From Salinisphaera orenii subsp. halophila YIM 95161 (lineage in GTDB: Bacteria > Pseudomonadota > Gammaproteobacteria > Nevskiales > Salinisphaeraceae): a stretch of 64,000 bases of DNA. The notes under the pieces were generated by a model. It was given only the letters and a program-made list of their open reading frames with translations, had not been told where the DNA came from and searched no databases. Positions 15,241 through 24,960 of the stretch are shown piece after piece. A program made the position numbers and the translations under genes. Numbering within the stretch: position 1 is the stretch's first letter; each line of letters opens with the position of its first letter. The DNA is taken from the NCBI RefSeq assembly GCF_003732545.1, contig NZ_AYKF01000066.1, positions 1 through 64,000 of the forward strand, given 5' to 3'.

Positions 15241-16407
15241 TTGACTCACCCCACACGAATTCTCATCGCTGCCAACACCGCCTGGTATCTGGCGAATTTT
15301 CGGCTGCGACTCGCGTGCGCTCTTCAGGATGCGGGCTACGAGGTCATTGCCGCAGCGCCTTATGACGACAACGCAAAACGGCTCGAGGCGGCCGGCCTGC
15401 GATTCGTTTCGCTGCCCATGGACAATGCGGGCACCAACCCGTTTCGCGACGCGCTGCTTACGGCGCGACTCTTTAGTTTACTCATTCGGGAGCGGATCGA
15501 TGTCTACCTGGGTTACACCGTCAAGCCCAATGTCTATGGCGGCATCGCCTGTCGCCTGACGCGGGTGCCATCGGTACACAATGTGGCGGGGCTCGGCACT
15601 GTATTCATGTGCGACAACCTGCTGACCCGCATCGTGCGGGGTCTCTACCGACTCGGCATGAAACGCGCGGCGATGGTCTTCTTCCAGAATGCCGATGACT
15701 ACGCACTCTTCGAAAGAGCCGGCCTCGTCGACACCGAACGGGCGATCTGCCTGCCCGGCTCGGGCGTGGACACCGCCCGCTTCGCGCCGCAAGAGCGCGA
15801 ACAGGAATCTACCACCGATCGCGGCCCGTTCCGTTTCGTGCTCAGCGCGCGACTGTTATGGGACAAGGGCATCGGCGAGTTCATCGAAGCAACCCGGCGC
15901 CTGAAAGGCGATGGCGCCGATATCGAATGCGAGCTCCTCGGCTTTCTCGACGCGGAGAACAGAACAGCCATACCGCGGGCGCAGATCCGGTCCTGGGAGC
16001 GCGAAGGCCTCGTTCGCTATCGCGGCGCCGTGGAGGACGTTCGACACACGATCGCCCAGGCCGACTGCATCGTGCTACCGAGTTATTATCGCGAAGGCAC
16101 GCCACGCTCCCTGCTGGAAGCCGCCAGTATGGGCAAGCCCATCATCACGACCGACGCCATCGGCTGTCGCAACACCGTCGAGCACGGTGTGACGGGGTAC
16201 CTGTGCAAGCCGCGCGACGCCGCTGACCTTGCCGACCGCATGCGCGATGTCATGGCGCTCACCGAGGATCAACGGATGGCGATGGGCGAACAGGGTCGGA
16301 AGAAGATGCAGACCGAATTCGAGGAAAGCATCGTCATCGACCGCTATCTGATGGTCATACGTCAAATCGTGTCGGCCGATAGCGGCCCCGCTACTCGGCG
16401 GGCGTAG
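15241..16407 (+). CDS. Glycosyltransferase family 4
   Basis: A retaining GT-B enzyme, about 388 residues. The N-terminal domain begins TRILIAANTAWYLANFRLRL; the C-terminal domain shows ARLLWDKGIGEFIEA, PSYYREGTPRSLLEAASMG with the E-x7-E donor-site motif, and TTDAIGCRNTVEHGVTGYL. It resembles CapM/PglA-like transferases acting on lipid-linked sugars. The start is uncertain: homology begins just after TTG 15241, while ATG 15130 would add 37 residues. It is related to the GT4 at 55503. Confidence 0.85.
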   Translation: MTHPTRILIAANTAWYLANFRLRLACALQDAGYEVIAAAPYDDNAKRLEAAGLRFVSLPMDNAGTNPFRDALLTARLFSLLIRERIDVYLGYTVKPNVYGGIACRLTRVPSVHNVAGLGTVFMCDNLLTRIVRGLYRLGMKRAAMVFFQNADDYALFERAGLVDTERAICLPGSGVDTARFAPQEREQESTTDRGPFRFVLSARLLWDKGIGEFIEATRRLKGDGADIECELLGFLDAENRTAIPRAQIRSWEREGLVRYRGAVEDVRHTIAQADCIVLPSYYREGTPRSLLEAASMGKPIITTDAIGCRNTVEHGVTGYLCKPRDAADLADRMRDVMALTEDQRMAMGEQGRKKMQTEFEESIVIDRYLMVIRQIVSADSGPATRRA

Positions 16408-16795
16408 AGACAAATCACCTGAGGGTGCCGCGTCGTACGAGCTTCGGCACTCATCACAGTGCAGACATTCGCCCGCCAAGCCCATCCGAAGCGCATATCC
16501 GGTAACTGCCTTAACACTCGGTGTGGTAGCGACAATGCCCAGTTACGGCCCACGGCGTCGTTATGAGCCAGCGAAGTCAGCCGAGAACATATCGACTGAC
16601 ATACACACCGTCATAAAGCGCTGATAGAGCGGTTGCAAACCTGGTGCCCGGTGGGGAACAGTCCAGATTTGAAACTAGACTTCATCGTTACACGAAACAC
16701 TGACCGGCCAGGCTCACTATGCCCGTAGATAACTGGGCTATAACCGATGCGGTTGAGAAGCACCAGTCGGGCCGTACATCGTCTAGAGGGGGCGT
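16408..16795. other. Intergenic between convergent genes, no gene seen
   Basis: About 390 bases between the end of the plus-strand GT4 and the end of the minus-strand sugar operon. I found no terminator with a clear T-tract, no repeat and no coding signal. Confidence 0.5.
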
Positions 16796-17803
16796 TCAAA
16801 CCTCGTAATAACTGCGATACCAGTCGACGAAGTTCCGCACACCTTCCTCGACCGACACTTCGGGACGGTAGCCAACGGCTTCGAACAAACTGTCGACATC
16901 GGCGTGCGTGGCCTCGATATCCCCAGCCTGCATCGGCAGGTATTCCTTCTCCGCCCGGACTCCGAGACACTCCTCGAGACGCTCGATGTAACGCATTAGC
17001 GGCACCGGCTGACCGTTGCCGATGTTGTAGATCCGCCACGGCGCGCTGCTGGTGCCCCGCGTCGGTGTGTCACTGGACCATGTCGGATCGGGGGTGGCGA
17101 CCACGTCGACCGTTCTGACGACGCCTTCGGCGATATCGTCGACATAAGTAAAATCCCGGCGATGCTTGCCGTGGTTGAACACCGGGATCGATTCGCCGGC
17201 CAGCATCTTCTGCGTGAACAGAAACAGCGCCATGTCAGGCCGGCCCCAGGGTCCGTACACGGTGAAGAACCGCAGGCCGGTGGTGGGCAGTTCGTAAAGA
17301 TGCGAGTAGGAATGCGCCATGAGTTCCGTGGCCCGCTTGGATGCCGCGTAGATTGCGGCCGGATGGTCGGCATCTCCCTGCGGCGAGAACGGCATGTCCG
17401 TGGACAGCCCGTATGCAGAACTCGTCGACGCATAGACGAGGTGCTCGACAGCGTTATAGCGACATCCCTCGAGCACGTTCAACGTTCCCGTGACATTACT
17501 GTCGATGTAGTCATGCGGGTGCGTGATGGAATGACGGACCCCGGCCTGGGCCGCGAGATGCACCACCCGATCGAATTTCTCGCGCGCGAAGAGTGTTTCC
17601 ATCTCCTGCCGGTCGGCGATATTCAGGTGGACGAACGTGAACCGCTCGTCCGGCGCGAGACGATCGAGCCGTGCCTGCTTCAGGGACGGGTCGTAGTACG
17701 GGTCCATGTTATCGACTCCGACCACCACATCGCCGCGATCGAGCAGGCGTTGTGCGACATGGTAGCCGATGAATCCCGCGGCCCCCGTCACCAGTATCTT
17801 CAT
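16796..17803 (-). CDS. UDP-glucuronate 4-epimerase-like NAD-dependent epimerase
   Basis: The 335-residue SDR starts MKILVTGAAGFIGYHVAQRL and carries HLAAQAGVRHSI, STSSAYG, YAASKRATE and FFTVYGPWGRPDMALFLF, the pattern of CapI/LspL-like UDP-GlcA (or UDP-HexNAcA) 4-epimerases. It is last in a minus-strand series directly after a UDP-sugar dehydrogenase, so the pair likely makes UDP-galacturonate-type precursors, possibly acetamido forms. A WbpP-type activity cannot be excluded by eye. Confidence 0.87.
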   Translation of the reverse strand: MKILVTGAAGFIGYHVAQRLLDRGDVVVGVDNMDPYYDPSLKQARLDRLAPDERFTFVHLNIADRQEMETLFAREKFDRVVHLAAQAGVRHSITHPHDYIDSNVTGTLNVLEGCRYNAVEHLVYASTSSAYGLSTDMPFSPQGDADHPAAIYAASKRATELMAHSYSHLYELPTTGLRFFTVYGPWGRPDMALFLFTQKMLAGESIPVFNHGKHRRDFTYVDDIAEGVVRTVDVVATPDPTWSSDTPTRGTSSAPWRIYNIGNGQPVPLMRYIERLEECLGVRAEKEYLPMQAGDIEATHADVDSLFEAVGYRPEVSVEEGVRNFVDWYRSYYEV

Positions 17804-17917
17804 GCGTTGAAACCTTGTGTTTTAAGCCGTGGCGATGCGTTCACGTCACCGGTATTTTCTGCGGTGTGACATGGCCAGCAGCGGGAAAACAGTCGTCACC
17901 CGGACTCGCCCGGGCCG

Positions 17918-19192
17918 CTATAGTCGCCCGTCGGTCACCTCGGCGGGGAATGTGTACTTGACGTCGTAGATCACATGCGTCGGCTTGCAATAACCGCGGA
18001 TCGCGTCGATGCCCATGGCCTGGAACTCGCGATGACCGACGGCGATCAACGCAGCGTCGTAGGCGCCCGTTTCCGGTGTTTCCACCAGCGTCATGCCGTA
18101 CTCGTGCTCAAGCTTGGCCGAATCCGCCCAGGGGTCGTAGATGTCGACGTGCACATCCATGGCCTGCAACTCGCGAACGATATCCACCACACGCGTATTG
18201 CGGATGTCCGGGCAGTTCTCCTTGAACGTCACGCCCATCAGCAGCACGCGCGAGCCGTTGACCTGGATTTTGCGGCGCAGCATCACGCGGATGAGCTCGT
18301 GGGTGATGTATCGGCCCATACCGTCATTGATGCGCCGACCGGCGAGAATCATTTCCGGATGATAGCCGACCGCCTGCGCGCGGAAGGTCATGTAGTACGG
18401 ATCCACACCGATGCAGTGACCGCCCACCAGACCCGGACGAAACGGTAGAAAATTCCATTTCGTACCCGCCGCCTCGAGCACCTCCTGCGTATCGATGCCC
18501 AGACGCGAGAATATCTTCGACAGCTCGTTGACCAGCGCCACGTTGATGTCGCGCTGGATATTCTCTATGACCTTGGCCGCTTCGCCGACCGCAATGCTCG
18601 ATGCACGATGGATACCCGCCGGAACGATCGGGCTGTAAAGTTCGACCAGCCGATCCGCCACCGCATCGGTGGAGCCCGCGACCACTTTCATGATGTTGGC
18701 CAACCCGTGCGCGGCATCGCCCGGATTCGCCCGTTCCGGACTGTAACCCACGAAGAAGCCCTCGTTGTAGGTCAGCCCCGATATCGAAGCGAGAATGGGC
18801 ACGCAGCGCTCTTCCGTGGCGCCGGGGTAGACGGTCGACTCGTACACCACGATGTCGCCGTCGTTGAGATAGGGGGCGATCGACCGTGACGCCGCCTCAA
18901 GCGGCCCGAAATCCGGGACTTTCGCATCAGTCACCGGCGTGGGCACGGTCACGACATAAACATTCGCCGCCGCCAGATCGTCCGCGACGGACGAGAACCG
19001 AAGCGAACTCGCCGCCGCCAGTTCCGCGGATGCCACTTCGCGCGTGAAATCGTAGCCCTCGGACAACTGGGCGATCCGGGTGGCATCGATATCGAAACCC
19101 AGGGTTTCGTGGCGTTTTCCGAACGCGACCGCCAGCGGCAAGCCGACGTAGCCCAGACCGATCACCGCAATGCGGGTCTCACCCTTGGTCAT
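17918..19192 (-). CDS. UDP-sugar 6-dehydrogenase, TviB/WbpO-like
   Basis: The 424-residue enzyme has the NAD fold IAVIGLGYVGLPLAVAFG, the signature GFFVGYSPERANPGD of UDP-HexNAc dehydrogenases (TviB/WbpO/WbpA type), and GLVGGHCIGVDPYYM with the catalytic Cys. It would oxidise UDP-N-acetylhexosamine to the uronic acid. I use the ATG at 19192, which follows AGAG; an upstream start would add 17 residues. The epimerase gene lies 114 bases downstream. With AsnB upstream, uronamide formation is possible. Confidence 0.9.
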   Translation of the reverse strand: MTKGETRIAVIGLGYVGLPLAVAFGKRHETLGFDIDATRIAQLSEGYDFTREVASAELAAASSLRFSSVADDLAAANVYVVTVPTPVTDAKVPDFGPLEAASRSIAPYLNDGDIVVYESTVYPGATEERCVPILASISGLTYNEGFFVGYSPERANPGDAAHGLANIMKVVAGSTDAVADRLVELYSPIVPAGIHRASSIAVGEAAKVIENIQRDINVALVNELSKIFSRLGIDTQEVLEAAGTKWNFLPFRPGLVGGHCIGVDPYYMTFRAQAVGYHPEMILAGRRINDGMGRYITHELIRVMLRRKIQVNGSRVLLMGVTFKENCPDIRNTRVVDIVRELQAMDVHVDIYDPWADSAKLEHEYGMTLVETPETGAYDAALIAVGHREFQAMGIDAIRGYCKPTHVIYDVKYTFPAEVTDGRL

Positions 19193-19348
19193 TATTAATT
19201 CTCTGCAAGGAAGAAAACGATCACGGTAAAGCGACGCATGCAATGCCGCGGCGAGACGCGGATTATGAGGCTGTCATGCGGCTTTCGCAAACTATCCGCA
19301 GCCTATCCAGCGGAGGCGATATCTCATGTCCGTCCGATTCGCTCAGTC

Positions 19349-21334
19349 TTAGACCCGAGCGCGCTCCAGCCATGCTTCGAACATCAGAATCGACCAGATC
19401 TCGCGTTTGCCCGCAACGCCCCTGCCATCCAGAAATCCGGCCCACATGCGGCGGACACGGTCCACATCCAGGAACCCTTCGGCCGCCAGTCGCTCCGGTG
19501 ACAGCAGCGATTCCGCCCATTCCCGCAGCGGACCATGCAGCCAGTGCTCCAGCGGCACGTCGAAGCCCTGCTTGGGGCGTTCCACGAGACGACGCGGCAC
19601 ATGGCGATAGAGCACCTCGCGTAGCGGCCACTTGCCTTCCGGATGACGCATTTTCAGTTCCAACGGCAACGATGCGGCGAACTCGACGACGCGATGGTCC
19701 AGCAGCGGCACGCGCGCCTCGAGCCCAACCGCCATGCTGGCGCGGTCCACCTTGGTGAGGATGTCACCCGGTAGATAGCCGACAAGGTCGAGATACATCA
19801 TGCGTTCGACGAAACTGTCCAGATCCGGCAACCGCGACCGGTCCGCCACGAACCCCTGCGGTTCGCGACCGCCAATGACCAACGCTTCCGGGTCCGGCCA
19901 ATACGAGATCAGCTTCAGATACAGCTCTTCAGGGGCGTTCATGCCCATGATGTCAGCGAGCAGCGCGATTTTGTCCGCCGGATCCCGCATGCGAAAGCGT
20001 GCGGGCATGACTTCGAGCATCGCGCCAAGCGCGCGGCCCCAGAGTCGAGGTGACGCGCGCAGTACACGTTCGAGCGAGCGGCGCGCCATCGAGGGCATTC
20101 CGCCGACACGCCCCCACACCCGCTGACTCCAGAAATAGCGGCTGTAGCCACAGAACAGCTCGTCGCCGCCGTCACCGGACAGACTGACGACGACATCGCG
20201 ACGGGCCAGCCGCGAGACGAGGTAGGTGGGTATCTGGGAGAAATCCGCGAACGGCTCGTCGTACATCTCCGGCAGATGCGGGATGACCTGCTGGGCCTCG
20301 GCAGGGCTGACATACAACTCGGAATGCCGCGTGCCGAGATATTCCGCTACCGCCTTGGCGTGCGGGGCTTCCTCGTAGTGCCCCTCCTCGAACCCGATCG
20401 AGAACGTCCGTACCGGCTGCTCCGACTGCGCTTGCATGAGCGCGACGACCGTGGACGAATCCACTCCGCCCGAGAGGAAGGCGCCCAGCGGCACGTCGGC
20501 GACCATACGGCTGCCCACCGCATCGCGGAGCAGCGCTTCGAGTTCGTCCACGGCCTCGTCCGGGGTACCGGCAAAGCGATTCGCCGCACCGCGTTCGACC
20601 ACATCGCGGGCGGACCAGAAGCGCCGGACCAGGTCCTGCTGATGATCGACGCCGGCGCCCGGCGCCTGCCCCGCCTGTGTCTGATCCAGCGTGAGAATGG
20701 CGCCGGGCGGCAGCTTGTACACGTTCTCGTGAATCGAATACGGCGCGGGAATGTGGTTATGGCGCAGGTAGAGCGTGAGGGCGTCGCGATTCACTGCCGC
20801 ATCGAAACCGGGGGCGGCCCGCAACGCCTTGAGCTCGGAGCCGAACAGGAACAGTCCACCCGACCAGCCGTAATAGAGCGGTTTGATGCCCACCCGATCG
20901 CGCGCCAGGGAGAGCTGGCGGGTCTCGCGGTCCCAGAGACCGAGCGCAAACATGCCGTTCGCCCGTTGGAGCGCCGCATCGAGCCCCCAGTGATCGATCG
21001 CGGCGAGCAGCACTTCCGTATCCGAGTGACCGCGAAACTGCCACCCGGCCCCGACCAGCACGTCACGGATATCACGAAAATTGTAGATCTCGCCGTTGTA
21101 GACGAGCACATAGCGCCCGCTCTGCGAAACCATGGGCTGATGGCCCTCGGGCGAAAGATCCAGGATCGACAGACGACGGTGCCCGAGCGCCAGCCCCACC
21201 TGTGCCTCCTGGTGCGCCCCCTCGTCGTCCGGGCCACGACAGGCGAGGGTCGGCGTCATGTCGCCTATGGCCGCGAGCGCGCGTTCGGGGCCGAGTCGAT
21301 GGCGCGCGTCCCAAAGGCCGGTCAATCCACACAT
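19349..21334 (-). CDS. asnB: Glutamine-hydrolysing asparagine synthetase-like amidotransferase
   Basis: The 661-residue protein begins MCGLTGLWD, so the N-terminal Cys nucleophile of the class II glutaminase is present, followed by CRGPDDEG and YNGEIYNF. The synthetase domain has the PP-loop SGGVDSSTV and SLSGDGGDELFCGYSRYF. Such enzymes occur often in polysaccharide loci, where some amidate uronic acids rather than aspartate. Its place between GT4 and TviB genes supports that. It is three bases from the next gene upstream, inside one transcription unit. Confidence 0.92.
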   Translation of the reverse strand: MCGLTGLWDARHRLGPERALAAIGDMTPTLACRGPDDEGAHQEAQVGLALGHRRLSILDLSPEGHQPMVSQSGRYVLVYNGEIYNFRDIRDVLVGAGWQFRGHSDTEVLLAAIDHWGLDAALQRANGMFALGLWDRETRQLSLARDRVGIKPLYYGWSGGLFLFGSELKALRAAPGFDAAVNRDALTLYLRHNHIPAPYSIHENVYKLPPGAILTLDQTQAGQAPGAGVDHQQDLVRRFWSARDVVERGAANRFAGTPDEAVDELEALLRDAVGSRMVADVPLGAFLSGGVDSSTVVALMQAQSEQPVRTFSIGFEEGHYEEAPHAKAVAEYLGTRHSELYVSPAEAQQVIPHLPEMYDEPFADFSQIPTYLVSRLARRDVVVSLSGDGGDELFCGYSRYFWSQRVWGRVGGMPSMARRSLERVLRASPRLWGRALGAMLEVMPARFRMRDPADKIALLADIMGMNAPEELYLKLISYWPDPEALVIGGREPQGFVADRSRLPDLDSFVERMMYLDLVGYLPGDILTKVDRASMAVGLEARVPLLDHRVVEFAASLPLELKMRHPEGKWPLREVLYRHVPRRLVERPKQGFDVPLEHWLHGPLREWAESLLSPERLAAEGFLDVDRVRRMWAGFLDGRGVAGKREIWSILMFEAWLERARV

Positions 21335-21337
21335 TGT

Positions 21338-22462
21338 TCAGTAACTTCCTAGTTGGCGATAAAGTTCGATGTAGCGCTGCGTACTTCGCTGCAGCGCATA
21401 GCGCTGCGCGACGCGCTCTCTCGCACGCGCCCCGAGAGCCGCTCGCCCTGCCGATCCGAGTTCCGCTAGCTGTGCCCAGCCGCGCACCAGCGCGCCTGGC
21501 TCGCGCGGTGGTACGACGATGCCCGTGTCGCCGACAATTGCGGGTGCATCCCCAACCTCGGTGGTGACGCAGGGCACTCCGCAGGCCATTGCCTCCGCGA
21601 GAACATTAGGGAACGCGTCCCCCCAGGCGGACGACATGCAGGCGACGTCCAGCGCGCAGTTGAACGCGACCGTATCCTCAAGGCGTCCGCATCGGACCAC
21701 CGCCTCGTCCAGGCCGTACTCAGCGATACCTCGATCGATGATCTCGTCGTCATCCGTACCCTCGCCGGCAAGTAGAAAAAGAGCGTTCGGGTGGTCGGCG
21801 AGGAACGACGCAGCGGCGCGCAGAAAATTGTCGTGATCCTTCATCGGATGGACGCGAGCTGCCAGCCCGATCACGAACGCGTCGTCGTTGATGCCCAGGT
21901 CGCGTCGGAACCGTTGCCGGAGGCCCGTGTCCGGGCGGAATGTTTCAAGATCGTAGCCGTTCGGGATGATGACGGCCTGGCTGCTGTCGAAACCGAATGC
22001 GGCATGCTGATCGGCGCTCAGGCGCGAGTTGTAGACAATACGCGACACACGTGGTGACAGCGTGGCCCCCAGACGAATAATCAGGCGGGTGCCTTTCTTC
22101 TCTTCGGAAAGGCCGTACAAGGTCTGACGTACGCCCCATACAACCGGCGCGCGCAGGCCAACCGCTGTCACGGAGGCGACCAAATTACCGTGATACATCC
22201 AGCCCTGAATCACGTCCGGTCGAAGACGATGCAGACGACGGCGGAGCGCAAACAGGCCCCATGGCGAAGGGCGGCGCGGATTCATCCCCGCGTGCCAGAC
22301 GCCGTCTGCCGAGGCGCACGCACGCTCTGACAAAGGGCCCGGCTGACCCAGCACAAGCACGTGCTGAGCGCTCACTTCGGGCCGTCCGCTTTCCAGCAGC
22401 CGGCACAGCGCGTTCTCGGCACCACCGGCCGCCAGGCCGGTAATGACGTGAACGACCTTCAT
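21338..22462 (-). CDS. Glycosyltransferase family 4
   Basis: The 374-residue GT-B enzyme starts MKVVHVITGLAAGGAENALC, a typical GT4 opening with the GGAE nucleotide loop, and has AARVHPMKDHDNFLRAA and SSAWGDAFPNVLAEAMACG in the donor domain. It is coupled to the polymerase gene upstream by a 4-bp overlap. It is probably a chain-building transferase for the repeat unit; sugar specificity cannot be told. Confidence 0.9.
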   Translation of the reverse strand: MKVVHVITGLAAGGAENALCRLLESGRPEVSAQHVLVLGQPGPLSERACASADGVWHAGMNPRRPSPWGLFALRRRLHRLRPDVIQGWMYHGNLVASVTAVGLRAPVVWGVRQTLYGLSEEKKGTRLIIRLGATLSPRVSRIVYNSRLSADQHAAFGFDSSQAVIIPNGYDLETFRPDTGLRQRFRRDLGINDDAFVIGLAARVHPMKDHDNFLRAAASFLADHPNALFLLAGEGTDDDEIIDRGIAEYGLDEAVVRCGRLEDTVAFNCALDVACMSSAWGDAFPNVLAEAMACGVPCVTTEVGDAPAIVGDTGIVVPPREPGALVRGWAQLAELGSAGRAALGARARERVAQRYALQRSTQRYIELYRQLGSY

Positions 22463-23721
22463 GCAGCCACGGGTACGGATGCGTCTGACGATGAATCCAG
22501 ACTGCGGTTCAGACGAACCACGGCACCATGCGCGAAGACAAAAGAGAAGAAAATCATGCTCGCTGGCTCAGTGAATTGCGTATGCGCGAACACACCGCCC
22601 AGAAACAGCTGTAGCGCGACCACGCGACCGATGCCCTGACTCGAGAGCCACAGCAATGCCAGAAGCGTTAGAAAGAACGCAAGCCCGAGTACACCGCCTT
22701 CCACGAGGAAGAGAAGATACATGTTGTGCGGCTGCGCGCCGTACTCCCATTTACGGGTATGAGCCAGGCCGTGGCCGATCCAGGGGGCCTTTTCCGCACT
22801 CTCGAGCGAATTGCGTATCAACCGCTCACGCTCAGAGGCGGACGAGCCGGCGATCACACGAGAACCTATACCGAGCCGCATCTTCGTGTCTGGCGTCAAA
22901 TATGGCGATATGGCTGAATTCTGGATCAGCGGGCCAACCGCACCCGTAAACAGCAGTATCGTGCCGCCCCCGCCGACCAGGATAATGCCGACCGATACGG
23001 CCAGGCGCGTACGCGGACTACCGAAGTAGCCGTACCAGGCCAGTGCGACGGCACTCAGCCCCCACAGGATGTAGGCGCTTCTGCTGAACGTCGTCAGCAC
23101 GCCCAGTCCGCAGAATGCAATGAAGAAAAGCCTCAGCCGTCTCGGCACCGCCGCGAGCCCCGCAACCATGGCCAAGGCGATGAAAGTCCCCGCAAGGTTG
23201 GGGTTTTCGTAGAAGCCAGCGCCCCGACCCACCACTTTGGTGAACGTCGGCCGTACGAAATCGTAGGCGCAGATGATTGAAGCGAAAATAGCGAGTATCG
23301 CTATCGCGCCACAAGCCATACGCAGGCGCCGCGGCGTAGCCATCAGTATGGCGAACGCGCCCAGTAGCGCAATGGATTCACTATAGACAATCAAATAGTC
23401 TACGACGACACTGTCTTGAACAGACAGAAGAAATGTCAGAACCAGATAGACGAAATACGCACAGAGCCACAGCAGGAAAGCCCGGAAACGCACGTCCCCG
23501 CTACCTGAAACACCCAGCCCCGAGCCGGCGCGCCGCAGGATATAGAACAGAACGAAGCCGATCAGCAGAAAATACGAATACAGCGGCTTGAACGGCACGT
23601 GATAGAACACGTATCCATAGGCGTAACTGCCGAACCAGAGCAGAAATGCGACAAGCATCAAATCCGAAAACGAACTCGGTAGTATCCGTCGCTTGCTGCT
23701 TGCCATGGCAATGTCATTCAT
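22459..23721 (-). CDS. Wzy/WaaL-like O-antigen polymerase or ligase family membrane protein
   Basis: The 420-residue protein has about ten to twelve membrane segments and a large periplasmic loop containing RVIAGSSASERERLIRNSLE and GHGLAHTR with PHNMYL, the pattern of the Wzy_C (PF04932) family; the conserved PHN-h element is visible. It likely joins undecaprenyl-linked repeat units. It overlaps both neighbours by 4 bp. Polymerase is favoured over ligase because it sits among GT genes and a second such gene lies at 58166. Confidence 0.85.
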   Translation of the reverse strand: MNDIAMASSKRRILPSSFSDLMLVAFLLWFGSYAYGYVFYHVPFKPLYSYFLLIGFVLFYILRRAGSGLGVSGSGDVRFRAFLLWLCAYFVYLVLTFLLSVQDSVVVDYLIVYSESIALLGAFAILMATPRRLRMACGAIAILAIFASIICAYDFVRPTFTKVVGRGAGFYENPNLAGTFIALAMVAGLAAVPRRLRLFFIAFCGLGVLTTFSRSAYILWGLSAVALAWYGYFGSPRTRLAVSVGIILVGGGGTILLFTGAVGPLIQNSAISPYLTPDTKMRLGIGSRVIAGSSASERERLIRNSLESAEKAPWIGHGLAHTRKWEYGAQPHNMYLLFLVEGGVLGLAFFLTLLALLWLSSQGIGRVVALQLFLGGVFAHTQFTEPASMIFFSFVFAHGAVVRLNRSLDSSSDASVPVAA

Positions 23722-24935
23722 GATGTCTGGCTACTGTTCAAGCGGCTACTGTTCAAGCGCGCCAGTGCATCGCAGCTACGCTGCACAAGCGCTGAGACGC
23801 TGTAATCTCGCACCACGCGCTCGCGCACCTCCGAGCGTGGTCCGCAGCCGTGTTGCCGCACATATTCGCCGGCCAAGCCAATCGCCCTGGCCAGCGCCGC
23901 CGCGTCACGCGGCGGCGTCACGATGCCGTGATCGCCAACGACTGAGGCCATGTCACCCACGTCGGTAACCACACAGGTACGCCCACAGGCCATTGCTTCG
24001 CCGATGGCATTCGAGAATCCTTCTCCGAACGCGGATGGCAGAACCACGATATCGAGTGCGCTATAGACGGCGGCCATATTGTTGCGCGCTCCCGCCCACA
24101 GCACGCGGCCCTCGAGTCCGAGGCTACATGCGTATTCTTCAAGGTGGCGCGTCCAGTGATCGGCGCCATCGCCCACACAGACAAACCGCAATCCGGCACC
24201 CTGCTCGGAGTCACACAGCTGCCGGACCGCGTCCAGAAAGGTGACATGATCCTTCATGGGATCGAGTCGCGCAACGACTCCGACGACCACTTCATCCTCG
24301 CCCAGGCTCCACTCGCGCCGCAGCCTCGTGCGCCCCTCGGCATCATAGCGAAATCGCTCCGTATCGATGCCGTTGGGTATCGTGATCACTCGGCTCTCCG
24401 GGAACCCGTGGGCAATGCGGTGACGCGCCCCGGCCTGCGAATTGGATATGATCAGATCGGCGTATCTGGCCAACACGCATTCCGCCCGGAAGCTCCACGC
24501 ACTCAGCCAGTCATAGCTCTCGAACTGCATGTTCGAGGCTCTGATGCCCCACACGACAGCCGGTCGGGCTGCAGCCAAGGAGACGCCCAAGGCGAGCATG
24601 TTCGGAACAGGCATGTAGCCATGAATGATATCCGGACGAACAGAACGCACGACGTGGCGCAGGCGCAGCAGAAAATGCGCCATGTCCCACCGGCCGCGTT
24701 TGCCCAGATCGTGAAAAGACACGCCCTCGCTCTGGATTTCCTCCTGGAACGCCGCACCACCATAGAAACAGGCGATCGAAACCTTCCAGCCGAGATCCCT
24801 TAGCCCCAGAAGGAGCGAAATCAACTGTCGTTCGGCGCCGCCCCGATCCAGAGACCGCGCGAGAAACATGATGTGCGGCCGCTCAGTGCTCGACAAGAAC
24901 CCACCTCGGATACATGGCGTTCGGGCACGATGCAT
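23718..24935 (-). CDS. Glycosyltransferase family 4
   Basis: A 405-residue GT-B enzyme with RPHIMFLARSLDRGGAERQL near the N-terminus, VVARLDPMKDHVTFLDAV and PSAFGEGFSNAIGEAMACG in the donor domain, resembling the GT4 at 21338. The annotated ATG gives ~20 extra residues before the conserved part; an internal ATG at residue 23 is an alternative start. Its stop overlaps the start of the polymerase gene. Confidence 0.88.
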   Translation of the reverse strand: MHRARTPCIRGGFLSSTERPHIMFLARSLDRGGAERQLISLLLGLRDLGWKVSIACFYGGAAFQEEIQSEGVSFHDLGKRGRWDMAHFLLRLRHVVRSVRPDIIHGYMPVPNMLALGVSLAAARPAVVWGIRASNMQFESYDWLSAWSFRAECVLARYADLIISNSQAGARHRIAHGFPESRVITIPNGIDTERFRYDAEGRTRLRREWSLGEDEVVVGVVARLDPMKDHVTFLDAVRQLCDSEQGAGLRFVCVGDGADHWTRHLEEYACSLGLEGRVLWAGARNNMAAVYSALDIVVLPSAFGEGFSNAIGEAMACGRTCVVTDVGDMASVVGDHGIVTPPRDAAALARAIGLAGEYVRQHGCGPRSEVRERVVRDYSVSALVQRSCDALARLNSSRLNSSQTS

Positions 24936-24960
24936 TTCTCGAATACAAAGCCATCCCCCG

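Noticed and set aside
20276-21352. 358-residue plus-strand frame opposite asnB
   Set aside because: Antisense shadow of a convincing AsnB with catalytic Cys and PP-loop.
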